Shown: positions 1-8,478, numbered from the stretch's first letter. The stretch: DNA of 38,979 nt from an uncultured Opitutia bacterium (GCA_903919985.1 CAIXKG010000115.1:1-38979); one strand, 5' to 3'. The notes: generated from the letters alone by a model not told the origin. Made by a program: numbers and translations.

Positions 1-443
1 GGATGAATTTACGGCGGTTCATTTGGGAAAAAAGGCAGGCGCAGCGGGGTGCGGCAATCTCAGTGAAAAGATTTTTTAACGATGCTCGGCGTTCGCGGTT
101 TTATCGTCCGCCAACCATGGTGGTCCGGCGCCGTGATCGCCATTGGTCTAAAAATCAGGGTGCAACCCAGCGTTTCCATGATTGAGCGCGCGACCTTGGA
201 ATTCTTCTTAGAACCTCGGTCTAACCGTTTTTGTATGAGAGGGAAAAGATCGTCTCCGGCACCCGGAACAGGGGCGGCTGAATTTCGCGACGAAGGTTAC
301 GTTCCTGCGACGGCTACGGTCCAGGACTTGCTAAGCGGGTTCTGACGCATAATTCGTCACTTGCTTTCAAAGGACCCCACAAACTGTTCTTTGATTTCCC
401 CTGACCGGACGTGCGTGCCCGGCAGTGGCGTTTATTTCGGGTC
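1..443. other. Non-coding or unrecognised left edge
   Basis: No convincing gene is seen. The short open frames on both strands here have no recognisable domain, no good ribosome site and inconsistent composition. The stretch may be the 3' side of a neighbouring transcript or part of a long leader for the TonB-like gene that starts at 656. A small hairpin, TGACG/CGTCA near 341-357, is the only local structure noted. No tmRNA, RNase P or SRP signature was recognised. Confidence 0.4.
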
Positions 444-639
444 TCAGATGTGAGCGAGTTCACGTCTGATTCCGGGTTTAGACTGGTCCCGCCCCAAAAC
501 GGAATTTTGGCCCTTCGACTGAATTTTCAGTCGGGGAGCCAGAAACACCTGCGACCGCGTGGGTGCAATCGCGCCCGTGTGGTCGAAGGTGCTTAACCAG
601 TAAATAGAAACCAAACTCTCCGCCCTGCGTGCGGAGTTT
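444..639 (+). ncRNA. Multi-hairpin structured leader or small RNA
   Basis: Five consecutive stem-loops can be paired by eye on the plus strand. They are 444-453 with 460-469 (10 bp, one G-U), 494-499 with 505-510 (6 bp), 513-522 with 527-536 (10 bp, two G-U), 546-550 plus 552-565 with 572-585 plus 587-591 (about 19 bp with one 1x1 mismatch and four G-U pairs), and 620-623 with 631-634, extendable by 613-617 with 635-639. The many G-U pairs, which pair in RNA but not as DNA palindromes, favour a transcribed structure. The last hairpin ends 2-10 bases before the purine-rich ribosome site of the next gene, so control of its translation is plausible. It matches no riboswitch class I know. A tandem repeat cluster is the alternative. 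Confidence 0.5.
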
Positions 640-655
640 AAAAAGGAAAGAAGTC

Positions 656-1015
656 ATGAAAAACCTAAATAAACTCGTCGTACTGTTCAGTCTGGTCGCG
701 CTGCTGTCTCCCGCCCTCCGGGCGAAGAGCACAGAAGACACCTACCTCGAAACCTGCCGTAAAGATGCCGGGGTTCCCGTGCCGGTCGTGGTGGTAGCTC
801 CCCACATTCCGGCCGGCTTCGGCGGACAAACGGTGGCGTTCGAGTTCGTTGTCGAAACATCGGGCAAAGCGTCTGCCTTCGTTGCTCCATCATTCACGGA
901 TAGCGCCCTTGTGGTCGCCGTCGTGGATGCGCTGAAACAATGGCAGTTCAAGCCGGCCCTCAGCAACGGCGTACCGGTCGCGACGAAAGTCGTGCTGCCG
1001 ATTCGCATCGGTTGA
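656..1015 (+). CDS. Secreted stand-alone TonB C-terminal domain protein
   Basis: The product has 119 residues: a signal peptide of about 22 residues ending ALRA, then a short link and one TonB C-terminal domain. The diagnostic part is the end, with the WQFKPAL...NGVPV pattern and a basic beta strand (VLPIRIG), as in energy transducer TonB proteins. TonB normally spans the inner membrane and carries energy from ExbB/ExbD to outer-membrane receptors. This protein lacks the usual Pro-rich spacer, and its only hydrophobic stretch looks cleavable, so it is probably periplasmic and not a full transducer. The ATG at 656 is chosen because AAAGGAAAG lies just upstream; an upstream GTG at 629 would sit inside the leader hairpin. 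It is preceded by the structured leader and followed by a terminator, so it is probably monocistronic. Confidence 0.8.
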   Translation: MKNLNKLVVLFSLVALLSPALRAKSTEDTYLETCRKDAGVPVPVVVVAPHIPAGFGGQTVAFEFVVETSGKASAFVAPSFTDSALVVAVVDALKQWQFKPALSNGVPVATKVVLPIRIG

Positions 1016-1062
1016 GGACGGTGTCGGTCAGCGACTAGCTGCTAACTAAAAAGTAACCAACC

Positions 1063-1102
1063 AATGGCGCGCCTGCTTTGCGGGTGCGCCATTGCTAATT
1101 TT
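1063..1102 (+). terminator. Rho-independent terminator of the TonB-like gene
   Basis: An 11-bp stem (1063-1073 with 1083-1093, one G-U) with a 9-base loop is followed by GCTAATTTT. It lies about 50 bases after the stop codon at 1015. Confidence 0.7.
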
Positions 1103-1673
1103 CAGGCCGGGACTGCGGACGGCAAAGACCCTCCTCGAAAAAGGGTTCATTTACACTCTGGAATTTACCCGGCCAGAGAATGAGAACCGAAGTTTAGTCA
1201 GGCGAATGCCCTCGTCCGGGCGCACCCGGGTCTGTCGCGACGAGGACGGTTAAAAGAGAAATGACGATTACGGCAGCAAGCACAGTGGTGGTAGTTGTAG
1301 TCAGACGAACGGAAGAACGTAGAGAGCGCCCGGATTTATAGCTAGCGGGAATACGGAGAACCGCGGACAAAAGTTGCACGCATCATCCTGAGAAGGGTCG
1401 CGGCTAATATCCCGGGAAGTGGGCCGTCGGAATCCTGTTCAAACCATGAGACCGCGCATCAAGACACGACCGGCATCGCTCTGCTGTAAGTCTCCAGTTG
1501 CGATAATTGCGCTCCGGGTGGCTGCGATCGTTTTGCAGGTGAGGCGCGTTTTATTTTCGATCATATATTCACCATCGCGCACCCCGAAATTCGACGCGGA
1601 AAATTTACTTTGATTTCTACAAACGCAGCTTGCGGCAGCCTTGCGGCCGCTTTTCATTCGTTCCCCGTATCTG
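1103..1673. other. Long spacer before the lipid cluster
   Basis: About 570 bases without a convincing gene. A branched fold is visible at 1210-1245: outer stem CCTCGTC/GACGAGG with an inner CGGG/CCCG hairpin. A TATATT at 1564-1569 could be a -10 box for the lipid cluster, but I found no good -35 at the right distance. At 1632-1650 a GCGGC/GCCGC stem is followed by TTTT just before the desaturase start, which could be an attenuator or chance. Confidence 0.4.
1194..1379 (-). CDS. Possible small membrane protein (doubtful)
   Basis: An open frame of 61 residues begins at a GTG, with AGGA about 7 bases upstream. It encodes a basic N-terminal half, a run of six threonines and one hydrophobic segment of about 18 residues (around 33-50), then a short Pro/Gly-rich tail. 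It matches no family I know. It overlaps the branched fold at 1210-1245, so the sequence could be under RNA rather than protein constraint. It would be transcribed away from the lipid cluster. Confidence 0.15.
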   Translation of the reverse strand: MQLLSAVLRIPASYKSGRSLRSSVRLTTTTTTVLAAVIVISLLTVLVATDPGAPGRGHSPD

Positions 1674-2876
1674 ATGCAAATCCCTCATTTTTTTCGCCGC
1701 GCGACCGTGGCACTTATCCAATGGATTGATTCCGACCACTGCCCGGATGGAGCGGAAAAAATGCGCGCCGAGCCTGATCGCGTGGACTTGGTCCGTGTGA
1801 TGCCATTCATCGTTCTACACCTCGCATGTTTTGCCGTGATCTGGACCGGTTGGAGTCCCTTTGCGGTCGGCACCGCGATCGCGCTTTATTTCATCCGCAT
1901 GTTCGCTGTCACCGGCATCCACCACCGGTACTTCTCCCATAAAACTTACAGCACCAGCAGGGTCGGCCAATTCTTTCTCGCCCTGTGGGCTGCCACCGCC
2001 ACGCAACGCGGATCTCTCTGGTGGGCTTATCATCATCGGCATCATCACCAGCACTCCGATGACCCCGAAGATGCCCACTCGCCACATGTGCATGGATTTC
2101 TTTGGTCGCACATCGGCTGGATCACCAGCCGGCGCAATTTCCCGACTGATTATTCAAAGATCAAGGATCTCGTGAAATATCCCGAGCTCGTCTGGCTTAA
2201 TCGTTTCGACCTTCTCGTTCCCCTGGTGTTTGCCACTGCTCTCTACTTTGCCGGAGCTCTTCTCTCCGTTCACGCCCCCGCCCTCGGCGTTACCGGCGGC
2301 CAGCTCCTCGTTTGGGGCTTTTTCATCAGCACCACATTCCTTTTTCATGGGACCGCTTGCATTAACTCGATGGCGCACCTGATGGGAAAACGTCGTTTTA
2401 AAACCGAGGACGACTCTCGCAACAGTTTCATCCTTTCTATCATCTGCCTCGGCGAAGGTTGGCACAACAACCACCACCGCTACCAAAGCGCGACCCGCAA
2501 CGGTTTTTACTGGTGGGAAATCGACCCGACTTACTACGGCCTGAAATTACTCTCGTGGACCGGTCTCATTTGGGGACTCAAGCCCGTCCCGGTATCCGTC
2601 CTTGAAGAGGGTGTTCGCGCCGATCACCACATGACGGTGGCCGCCGTGGCCGCGCGCCACGCCGCGCAGCCCCAGCACGAATATTCCGCGCTGCGTCGCG
2701 CGATTCCGGTAGCGACCGCCATGGCCGTAGCGACCGCCACGGCTTCTTCCGCCAATCTGCCGAAGAAAGCCGACGGTCCAGCGATGCACAAAGACCTCAG
2801 CGAACTCGCGCACAATCTCACCGCGAAAACCACTCCGCCGGTGATCGGCGCATCCAGCTCGACGGATCAGACGTAA
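1674..2876 (+). CDS. Membrane fatty acid desaturase (acyl-CoA desaturase type)
   Basis: This is a di-iron membrane desaturase of the stearoyl-CoA/OLE1/DesC class. It inserts a cis double bond into a saturated acyl chain using oxygen and an electron donor. The product is 400 residues from the ATG at 1674. All three histidine boxes are present: HHRYFSH (about 83-89), HHRHHHQHSD (about 120-129) and HNNHH (about 264-268). Hydrophobic segments lie between them, including about 44-78 and 180-228. The last 90 or so residues are an Ala-rich low-complexity tail with no membrane segment, partly from an 18-bp tandem duplication. No clear ribosome site is seen; a TTG at 1641 is the alternative start. It heads a co-directional lipid gene run and probably supplies the unsaturated substrate for the CFA-type enzymes downstream. 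Confidence 0.9.
   Translation: MQIPHFFRRATVALIQWIDSDHCPDGAEKMRAEPDRVDLVRVMPFIVLHLACFAVIWTGWSPFAVGTAIALYFIRMFAVTGIHHRYFSHKTYSTSRVGQFFLALWAATATQRGSLWWAYHHRHHHQHSDDPEDAHSPHVHGFLWSHIGWITSRRNFPTDYSKIKDLVKYPELVWLNRFDLLVPLVFATALYFAGALLSVHAPALGVTGGQLLVWGFFISTTFLFHGTACINSMAHLMGKRRFKTEDDSRNSFILSIICLGEGWHNNHHRYQSATRNGFYWWEIDPTYYGLKLLSWTGLIWGLKPVPVSVLEEGVRADHHMTVAAVAARHAAQPQHEYSALRRAIPVATAMAVATATASSANLPKKADGPAMHKDLSELAHNLTAKTTPPVIGASSSTDQT
2709..2744 (+). repeat. 18-bp tandem duplication in the desaturase tail
   Basis: Two adjacent copies begin GTAGCGACCGCCA and differ at two positions. They encode the repeated VATAMA/VATATA of the low-complexity C-terminal tail. The reading frame is kept. Confidence 0.75.
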
Positions 2877-2938
2877 CGCTTGCGGCCATCGCACTCGCCT
2901 CCGCGAGCGCCGGTCGTCACCGCCTCGCCTTTTCCGCC

Positions 2939-4279
2939 ATGCCTTCACCTCGCCTTGCCATTGTTGGCTCCGGGATCGCCGGCCTCGGTTGCGCGCATTT
3001 TCTGCAACGCGATTTCGATCTCACGATTTTTGAATCAGCCGGCTACGTGGGTGGGCACACGAATACCGTCACCGCTCTCGAACCCGGCACCGGTCGCGAC
3101 GTGCCGATCGACACCGGCTTTATGGTGTTTAACCACGCCACCTACCCCTTGCTCACGCGGTTGTTTCGTGAACTCGGCGTCAGGACGAAGAAAACCGACA
3201 TGTCGTTCAGCGTGCGCCACGCCGACACCGGCCTCGAATTCTGTGGCTCGTCGCTTAATCACCTCTTTGCGCAGCGCCGGAATCTGTTTCGCCCGCGTTT
3301 TTACCGGATGCTTGCCGCGATCAATCGCTTTAATCAGGAAGCCATCGCCGGACTGGCCCTGAGCTCGTCGAACGATCCCGCCTCGACGATCGCCCACGAA
3401 ACTCTCGGCGATTACGTGAAACGGCGCCAATACGGCTCCGACTTTTTTGATCTCTACCTCGTGCCCATGAGTTCGGCGGTGTGGAGCACTCCGCCCGAGA
3501 AGATGCTGACCTTTCCGGCCGCTGCGCTCCTGCGCTTTTTTTACAACCACGGTTTTCTGGGCCTCAGCACGCAGCACCAATGGTGGACCGTCGATGGCGG
3601 CTCGAAACAGTATCTCGCGCCACTCACCGCGCCGTTCCGTGAACGGATTCGCCTGAATCAGGGTGCCGCGGCCGTCGTTCGTACCCCGCGCGGCGTTACA
3701 ATCACTACCACCGCGGGCACCGCCCAGACTTTCGACAAAGTGATCCTTGCTTGTCACGGCGACCAGGCGCTCCGCCTCCTGCAAAACCCCACGGCCAATG
3801 AGCACCGGCTGCTCTCTGAATTTCACTATCAGCCCAACATCGCGACGCTGCATACCGATGCCTCCGTGATGCCGCGCACCCGTCTCGCTTGGTCGGCATG
3901 GAACTATGAGATCGCGCGTGAAGCGGGCGATCAGGTTTCCACCGCCACGCATTATTGGATGAATAAACTTCAAGGTGTCTCCGACCGCGAAAATTATTTC
4001 GTCACCATTAACCGGCCTGAAAGCATCGCGCCCGAAAAAGTGCTTCGGCGCATCCCCTACGAACACCCGCTCTTCAGCCTCGGTGCGAACCAAGCGCAAG
4101 CGGAGATCCCCGGGCTCAACGCGGCGGCTGCGGGCACGACCGAAACGTACTTCGCCGGCGCCTGGCAACGCTACGGCTTCCATGAAGACGGTCTGCTGAG
4201 CGCCCATCGCCTCTCGGCCCAAATCCTGGCCCGCGATCCCTGGCCAGAAAGCAACCGGGAATCTGTTCCCTGCGCTTGA
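2939..4279 (+). CDS. FAD-dependent amine-oxidase-like oxidoreductase (COG2907 type)
   Basis: The 446-residue protein begins with an FAD-binding Rossmann fold: GSGIAG at about 10-15, an acidic residue ending the second strand, and GGHTNT. It ends with the typical second FAD contact (YFAGAW...GFHEDGLLSA). It belongs to the flavin amine oxidase/desaturase superfamily, in the branch that sits beside DUF1365 and CFA-type genes in many bacteria. Plant cyclopropane synthases carry a related FAD domain fused to the N-terminus of their CFA domain, which supports a lipid role. The probable job is oxidation or desaturation of the acyl chain before or after methylation; the reaction is not proven. It lies 62 bases after the desaturase and 37 bases before DUF1365. 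The ATG has no clear Shine-Dalgarno. Confidence 0.88.
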   Translation: MPSPRLAIVGSGIAGLGCAHFLQRDFDLTIFESAGYVGGHTNTVTALEPGTGRDVPIDTGFMVFNHATYPLLTRLFRELGVRTKKTDMSFSVRHADTGLEFCGSSLNHLFAQRRNLFRPRFYRMLAAINRFNQEAIAGLALSSSNDPASTIAHETLGDYVKRRQYGSDFFDLYLVPMSSAVWSTPPEKMLTFPAAALLRFFYNHGFLGLSTQHQWWTVDGGSKQYLAPLTAPFRERIRLNQGAAAVVRTPRGVTITTTAGTAQTFDKVILACHGDQALRLLQNPTANEHRLLSEFHYQPNIATLHTDASVMPRTRLAWSAWNYEIAREAGDQVSTATHYWMNKLQGVSDRENYFVTINRPESIAPEKVLRRIPYEHPLFSLGANQAQAEIPGLNAAAAGTTETYFAGAWQRYGFHEDGLLSAHRLSAQILARDPWPESNRESVPCA

Positions 4280-4316
4280 TCGCTGCACCAGACGTTGCCA
4301 TCGTGCCGACGTCATT

Positions 4317-5285
4317 GTGTCTCCTCTGAACTCCTGCTTCTACGAGTGTTCGGTTCTGCACCACCGTTTCGTGCCCAAGGTGCACCGGTTTGTGTATCGC
4401 ATCTTTCTTTTCGCCTTCGATCTCGACGAGCTTCCCGCCCTGCATCGTCGTCTGCCGCTTTTTTCGCTCAACCGCGCCAATGTGTTCTCGTTCTGCGAAA
4501 GCGATTTTCTCCCGACGGTTGAACCGCTGCACCAACCTTCACCCGAAAATCCAGCAGGTAACCGATTTGGCGCTAAAACGAGTTCGCTGAAGGAGCGGGT
4601 TGTGACCTTGCTCGCGAACCACGGCGTCGATCTCAATGGCGGCCGTGTAGTTCTTGTCACGCTACCCCGGGTTTTTGGCTATCTCTTCAATCCGGTCTCA
4701 TTCTATTTCTGCTACGACCGGTCGGGCGTCTGCGTCGCCTCCCTCGCGGAGGTCACTAACACGTTCAAGGAAATGAAACCGTATTTTCTGGGGCCGGAGA
4801 CCAAAAGCCCTGCGCCGGAGTTCGACCGGCCGAAGCTGGATCGGCCGAATTATACGCTTCCTTCGTCAGCTTCCGCGGCCGCCTGCTTCCACCTGCGCAC
4901 GCCCAAGTATTTTTACGTCTCGCCCTTCTCCGACGTCGATGTCGCCTTCGATTTCACGCTGCGCGCTCCGGCCGACCGTCTCGCGATTCAGATCGACGAC
5001 TACGTGGGCGCTCAACGCACGTTGACGAGCACCTTGGCTGGCCCACGGCGCGAGCTGAACGGCATGCGTTTAGCTTGGTTCACGCTCAAATACCCGCTTA
5101 TCACCCTCCGCATCATCGCACTAATCCACTGGCACGCGTCGCTGCTCTGGCTACGACGTCTGCCTTGGTTCGCCAAGTCCGCCCGGGCTTCCGATCAGCG
5201 CGATCTATATCGGCCCCACTCTTCCATTACTCCTCCCGTTCAACGCGTCGCCGCCGAAATTTCCAACTCCACCGAAGCAGTATGA
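4317..5285 (+). CDS. DUF1365 family protein
   Basis: The 322-residue product has the DUF1365 (COG3496) hallmarks: an N-terminal HHRFVPKVHRF-type motif, FSLNRANVFSF, then PRVFGYLFNPVSFYFCYD, and EVTNTF. The biochemical function of the family is not settled. It nearly always stands between an FAD oxidoreductase and a CFA-like methyltransferase, as here, so a role in processing the modified acyl chain is likely. The start is a GTG; no better in-frame start precedes it. Its stop overlaps the next start in an ATGA, which points to coupled translation with the methyltransferase. No membrane segment is obvious except a mildly hydrophobic stretch near the C-terminus. Confidence 0.9.
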   Translation: MSPLNSCFYECSVLHHRFVPKVHRFVYRIFLFAFDLDELPALHRRLPLFSLNRANVFSFCESDFLPTVEPLHQPSPENPAGNRFGAKTSSLKERVVTLLANHGVDLNGGRVVLVTLPRVFGYLFNPVSFYFCYDRSGVCVASLAEVTNTFKEMKPYFLGPETKSPAPEFDRPKLDRPNYTLPSSASAAACFHLRTPKYFYVSPFSDVDVAFDFTLRAPADRLAIQIDDYVGAQRTLTSTLAGPRRELNGMRLAWFTLKYPLITLRIIALIHWHASLLWLRRLPWFAKSARASDQRDLYRPHSSITPPVQRVAAEISNSTEAV

Positions 5286-6574
5286 TCCGCGAATCCGCCA
5301 CCACTTCCGCCGCGCTGCCCGTCGATGCGAAACGCTCCATTTTTAGGGAATCCGTCTTTAGCGCTTTTGCAGAAATGACCCGCGGCCACCTTCGCGTTGA
5401 GCTGCCAGGCGGTGCGGTGCGCGACATCGGTTCGCACGCGGACGCTCTTGGCCGCTCGCTGCCGCTGACCATCCCGGCCGCCGCTTATATCCATGTGCGA
5501 CGCGAAAAATTCTTCACCAAATGCGCGCTCTCCGGTGATATCGGATTTGCGGAATCCTACATCGACGGCGATTGGGAGACGCCCGATCTGACCGCGGTCA
5601 TCGCGTTTTTCATTCTCAACTCGGATACCGCGCCCACTCTCTCCGGCTCACGCCAGGCCAAGACGTTCGCATTAAATTCCCTCCGCTGGATCAACCGGGT
5701 CGGCCATCTGCTGCGCCCAAACTCCCGCGCGACCGCGCAGCGTAACATCAGCGAGCATTACGATCTCTCGAACGACTTCTTCGCGCTCTTTCTCGATCCG
5801 TCGATGATGTATTCCGCGGCGAAATGGACGCAGCCCCACTTTACGCTCGAGGAGGCGCAGCAGGAGAAAAACGATGCGCTTTGCCGCCAGCTCCGGCTCA
5901 AACCGACCGATCATGTCCTCGAAATCGGCACCGGCTGGGGCGGCTGGTCGATCCACGCCGCTCGCACCTACGGTTGTCGGGTCACGACGGTCACTATTTC
6001 CCGGGAGCAACTCGAGTTTGCCCAGAAGCGAATCGCCGCCGCCGGCCTTTCCGATCGGGTCAGCGTGGAATTCCGAGATTATCGCGACCTCACCGGCCAA
6101 TTCGACAAGATCGTCTCCATTGAAATGATGGAAGCCATCGGGCACCGCTATCTCCCGGAGTTCACCGCGGTGCTCAATCGGTGTTTGAAACCCGAGGGCC
6201 TGCTCGCGCTTCAATTCATCACGTGCCCCGACAATCGCTATGATCAGTTTCGTCGCGGCATCGATTTCATCCAAAAGCATATTTTTCCCGGCTCGCTCCT
6301 GCTCTCGCTCAATCGCGTCAACGAGCAACTCGCGCGCGCCGGCGGGCTGGTTTTGCATCGCGTCGACGATTTCGGGCAGGACTACAGTCGCACGCTGCGG
6401 ATCTGGCACGACAACTTCAGCGCGCGCGTCGAGCAAGTTCGCGCCCTCGGTTTCGACGACCGCTTCATTCGCAAGTGGAGTTACTATCTCGGCTACTGCG
6501 AAGCTGCCTTCGCGCTGCGCAATATATCAGTCGTCCACACCCTGCACACGCGGGCGAATAATCTCAGTTTTTAA
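5282..6574 (+). CDS. CFA-type SAM-dependent fatty acid methyltransferase, divergent
   Basis: The 430-residue protein has an N-terminal accessory domain (about 20-150), then a CFA/mycolic acid methyltransferase domain: HYDLSNDFFALFLDPSMMYS at 159-178, the SAM loop VLEIGTGWGGW at 212-222, and a C-terminal Tyr-rich part. Family members transfer a methylene or methyl group from SAM to the double bond of a phospholipid acyl chain. Against the E. coli enzyme from memory, the site of Cys139 is Ala179 (YSAAKW) and the site of His266 is Gln311 (LALQFIT), while the Glu is kept (E284). Those residues hold bicarbonate in true cyclopropane synthases, so simple methylation is possible. The ATG at 5282 is chosen for the ATGA overlap with DUF1365 and because the family domain starts soon after it; an upstream extension would have unusual composition. 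Confidence 0.9.
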   Translation: MIRESATTSAALPVDAKRSIFRESVFSAFAEMTRGHLRVELPGGAVRDIGSHADALGRSLPLTIPAAAYIHVRREKFFTKCALSGDIGFAESYIDGDWETPDLTAVIAFFILNSDTAPTLSGSRQAKTFALNSLRWINRVGHLLRPNSRATAQRNISEHYDLSNDFFALFLDPSMMYSAAKWTQPHFTLEEAQQEKNDALCRQLRLKPTDHVLEIGTGWGGWSIHAARTYGCRVTTVTISREQLEFAQKRIAAAGLSDRVSVEFRDYRDLTGQFDKIVSIEMMEAIGHRYLPEFTAVLNRCLKPEGLLALQFITCPDNRYDQFRRGIDFIQKHIFPGSLLLSLNRVNEQLARAGGLVLHRVDDFGQDYSRTLRIWHDNFSARVEQVRALGFDDRFIRKWSYYLGYCEAAFALRNISVVHTLHTRANNLSF

Positions 6575-6669
6575 AGGTGCGAGCAGTGGGTAGGAAGTAG
6601 CGAGCACCCGAACTTCGCCAGGTAAGATTTCAACTCTTCCTTCCCCCGCCTGCTCACGCCCCGCCCCTC

Positions 6670-7065
6670 ATGCTTCTTTTTCTTCGCGCGCTTTTTATCG
6701 TCATCATCGGCTCGATGCTCTGCGTCACAAGTTGGGCTAGTACGCAGTGCCCGATGTTTTCCATCCCGCGGGAAGTTTACGCTCACCCGTGGTTCATCGC
6801 CACGCTGTTCGACACCTATTGGGGCTTCATCACGTTTTTTGTCTGGGTCTGTTACAAGCAAACGACGTTGCTCGCCCGTCTCGCTTGGTTCGTCGCGATC
6901 ATGGTGCTCGGCAACATCGCGATGTCCGCCTACTGCCTCTCCGAGCTGTTTGGGATTTCTCGCGAAGTGCCGTTGACGACGCTGTTCACGGTCCGCCGCA
7001 ACGGGCCCGGCGTGCTCGGCTTTATTCTAGCCGCGTTGGGCATTGCGGTCCTCGCTCTCGCTTAG
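6670..7065 (+). CDS. DUF1475-like small membrane protein
   Basis: The product is 131 residues with four predicted membrane segments (about 3-22, 45-62, 70-92 and 113-131). The FDTYWGFITFFVWVCYK stretch is what I associate with the DUF1475 family, whose function is unknown. It lies 95 bases after the methyltransferase and 13 bases before the DUF2062 gene, in the same direction, so it is probably co-transcribed with the lipid genes. The spacer before it holds degenerate AGTAGCGAG-like runs. The ATG is preceded by a C-rich tract rather than a Shine-Dalgarno. Confidence 0.75.
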   Translation: MLLFLRALFIVIIGSMLCVTSWASTQCPMFSIPREVYAHPWFIATLFDTYWGFITFFVWVCYKQTTLLARLAWFVAIMVLGNIAMSAYCLSELFGISREVPLTTLFTVRRNGPGVLGFILAALGIAVLALA

Positions 7066-7078
7066 CAAATTTTGTCGC

Positions 7079-7696
7079 GTGGCCGATATTCCCCCTCTCG
7101 ATCCCAACGTCGCCGGGCCGGTGGATAACCCGCCCGCGCCGGCCGGGACGTTTTGGCAGCGTCGGGTGGTAGGTCCGGTCGTCGCTCAGCTAAAACAGGG
7201 TATCACGCCGGAAAAAATCGCGCTCACCATCGCCGTCGGCAGCGCCCTCGCGAACTTTCCCTTCGTTGGCACGATGTGGCTCTGCCTGCTGGCCGGCATC
7301 TTACTGAAACTAAACCAGCCGATCATCCAGGCGGTAAATGTGCTTTTCACGCCGCTGCATCTTTTCCTGATCCCGAACTATTTTTATTGGGGCAACAAAC
7401 TCTTCGGTGCACCTCAAGTCCGGCTGGGAATGCGAAATTCCGTCGAACTCATGTGGAATATGTTGCTGCACGACCCTGGACTTTTCGCGCACCGCTTCGG
7501 ACTGATGGTGTTCCACGCCACCGTCGTGTGGGCCGCGATCGCACCGCTCTGGATCACGATCATCTATTACAGCGCAAGAACCACGCTCCGTGAAATTGTT
7601 CGGGTCCGGACCGAAGCCGCGGCCAAGGCCGTCATCGCCGCCGCGGCCGCCGTGGCCGTGAAAAATACCGATCCTTCCGATCATCCTGTGCCATGA
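7079..7696 (+). CDS. DUF2062 membrane protein
   Basis: The 205-residue product has a Pro-rich N-terminus, then a DUF2062 region: GITPEKIALTIAVGSALANFPFVGT, a hydrophobic helix, the PLHLFLIPNYFYWGNKLFG segment and a final membrane helix around 155-175. An Ala-rich tail follows. DUF2062 proteins are small inner-membrane proteins of unknown role, sometimes fused to glycosyltransferases. The GTG at 7079 is chosen because it follows the DUF1475 stop by 13 bases; an upstream TTG at 7043 would overlap that gene. The stop overlaps the DUF1295 start in an ATGA, so translation is probably coupled. Confidence 0.75.
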   Translation: MADIPPLDPNVAGPVDNPPAPAGTFWQRRVVGPVVAQLKQGITPEKIALTIAVGSALANFPFVGTMWLCLLAGILLKLNQPIIQAVNVLFTPLHLFLIPNYFYWGNKLFGAPQVRLGMRNSVELMWNMLLHDPGLFAHRFGLMVFHATVVWAAIAPLWITIIYYSARTTLREIVRVRTEAAAKAVIAAAAAVAVKNTDPSDHPVP

Positions 7697-8478
7697 GTCC
7701 TCTCAGCCTCGTTGCTCTCGCCCTTGTCGGTCTTTGTGCGTCGTTTGGGATCCTTTATTTCGTGGCGCGCCGCATGGACAACTACGGTATCGTGGATATC
7801 GCGTGGTCGTATGCCTTCGGCCTGCTGGCGTTGCTTTACGCGTTGCTGGCCCCGGGCTGGCCGGTCCGCCGGGCGCTGATTGCTGCGCTCGCCCTGACGT
7901 GGAGTGCCCGTCTCGGCACGTACCTCGCCATCCGCGTGCTCGGCCACCACCCGGAAGAAGACGGCCGTTATAAACAGCTGCGCAAAGACTGGGCGGCCAA
8001 TTTCACCGCTAAGATGGCCGGATTTTTCCAGATGCAGGCCGGGTCCGTCGTGTTCCTTGGAGCCGCATTCCTCATCGCCTGTCTGAACCCCGCGCCGGCC
8101 CTGCATCCGTTCGAGATTGCGGGTGCGATCCTCTGGGTTGTTGCGATCAGCGGCGAAGCCACGGCCGACGCCCAGCTCGCCGCCTTCAAACGTAGTCCTG
8201 CGAACAAGGGGCAGGTGTGCGCCGTCGGACTTTGGCGGTTCAGCCGGCATCCGAATTATTTTTTCGAGTGGCTCATCTGGGTCGCATATTTCCTGTTCGC
8301 CCTCGGTTCTCCCTGGGGCTGGGTCGCGATCGTGGGACCTGCCAGCATCCTTTATTTATTGCTGCGCGTAACAGGCATACCGATGACCGAAGAACAAAGC
8401 CTCCGCAGTCGCGGCGACGCGTACCGTCGCTACCAGCAAACCACGAGTGCGTTTGTCCCTTGGTTTCCGAAGCGATAG
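7693..8478 (+). CDS. DUF1295 family membrane protein (steroid 5-alpha-reductase-like)
   Basis: The 261-residue protein has about six membrane segments and the DUF1295 (COG3752) signature: DNYGIVDIAWSYAFG near the N-terminus, the central KDWAANF stretch, and GLWRFSRHPNYFFEW near 175-190. The RHPNYFFE motif is shared with 5-alpha reductase and isoprenylcysteine methyltransferase families, where it helps bind NADPH or SAM. The precise reaction of DUF1295 is unknown; a double-bond reductase role on a lipid is possible. It starts inside the DUF2062 stop (ATGA) and is followed after 65 bases by a second CFA-like gene, a common neighbourhood for this family. Confidence 0.85.
   Translation: MSPLSLVALALVGLCASFGILYFVARRMDNYGIVDIAWSYAFGLLALLYALLAPGWPVRRALIAALALTWSARLGTYLAIRVLGHHPEEDGRYKQLRKDWAANFTAKMAGFFQMQAGSVVFLGAAFLIACLNPAPALHPFEIAGAILWVVAISGEATADAQLAAFKRSPANKGQVCAVGLWRFSRHPNYFFEWLIWVAYFLFALGSPWGWVAIVGPASILYLLLRVTGIPMTEEQSLRSRGDAYRRYQQTTSAFVPWFPKR

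Noticed and set aside
3035-4315. Long minus-strand frame of about 426 codons
   Set aside because: It is antisense to the FAD oxidoreductase, has no domain, and is explained by high GC in third positions.
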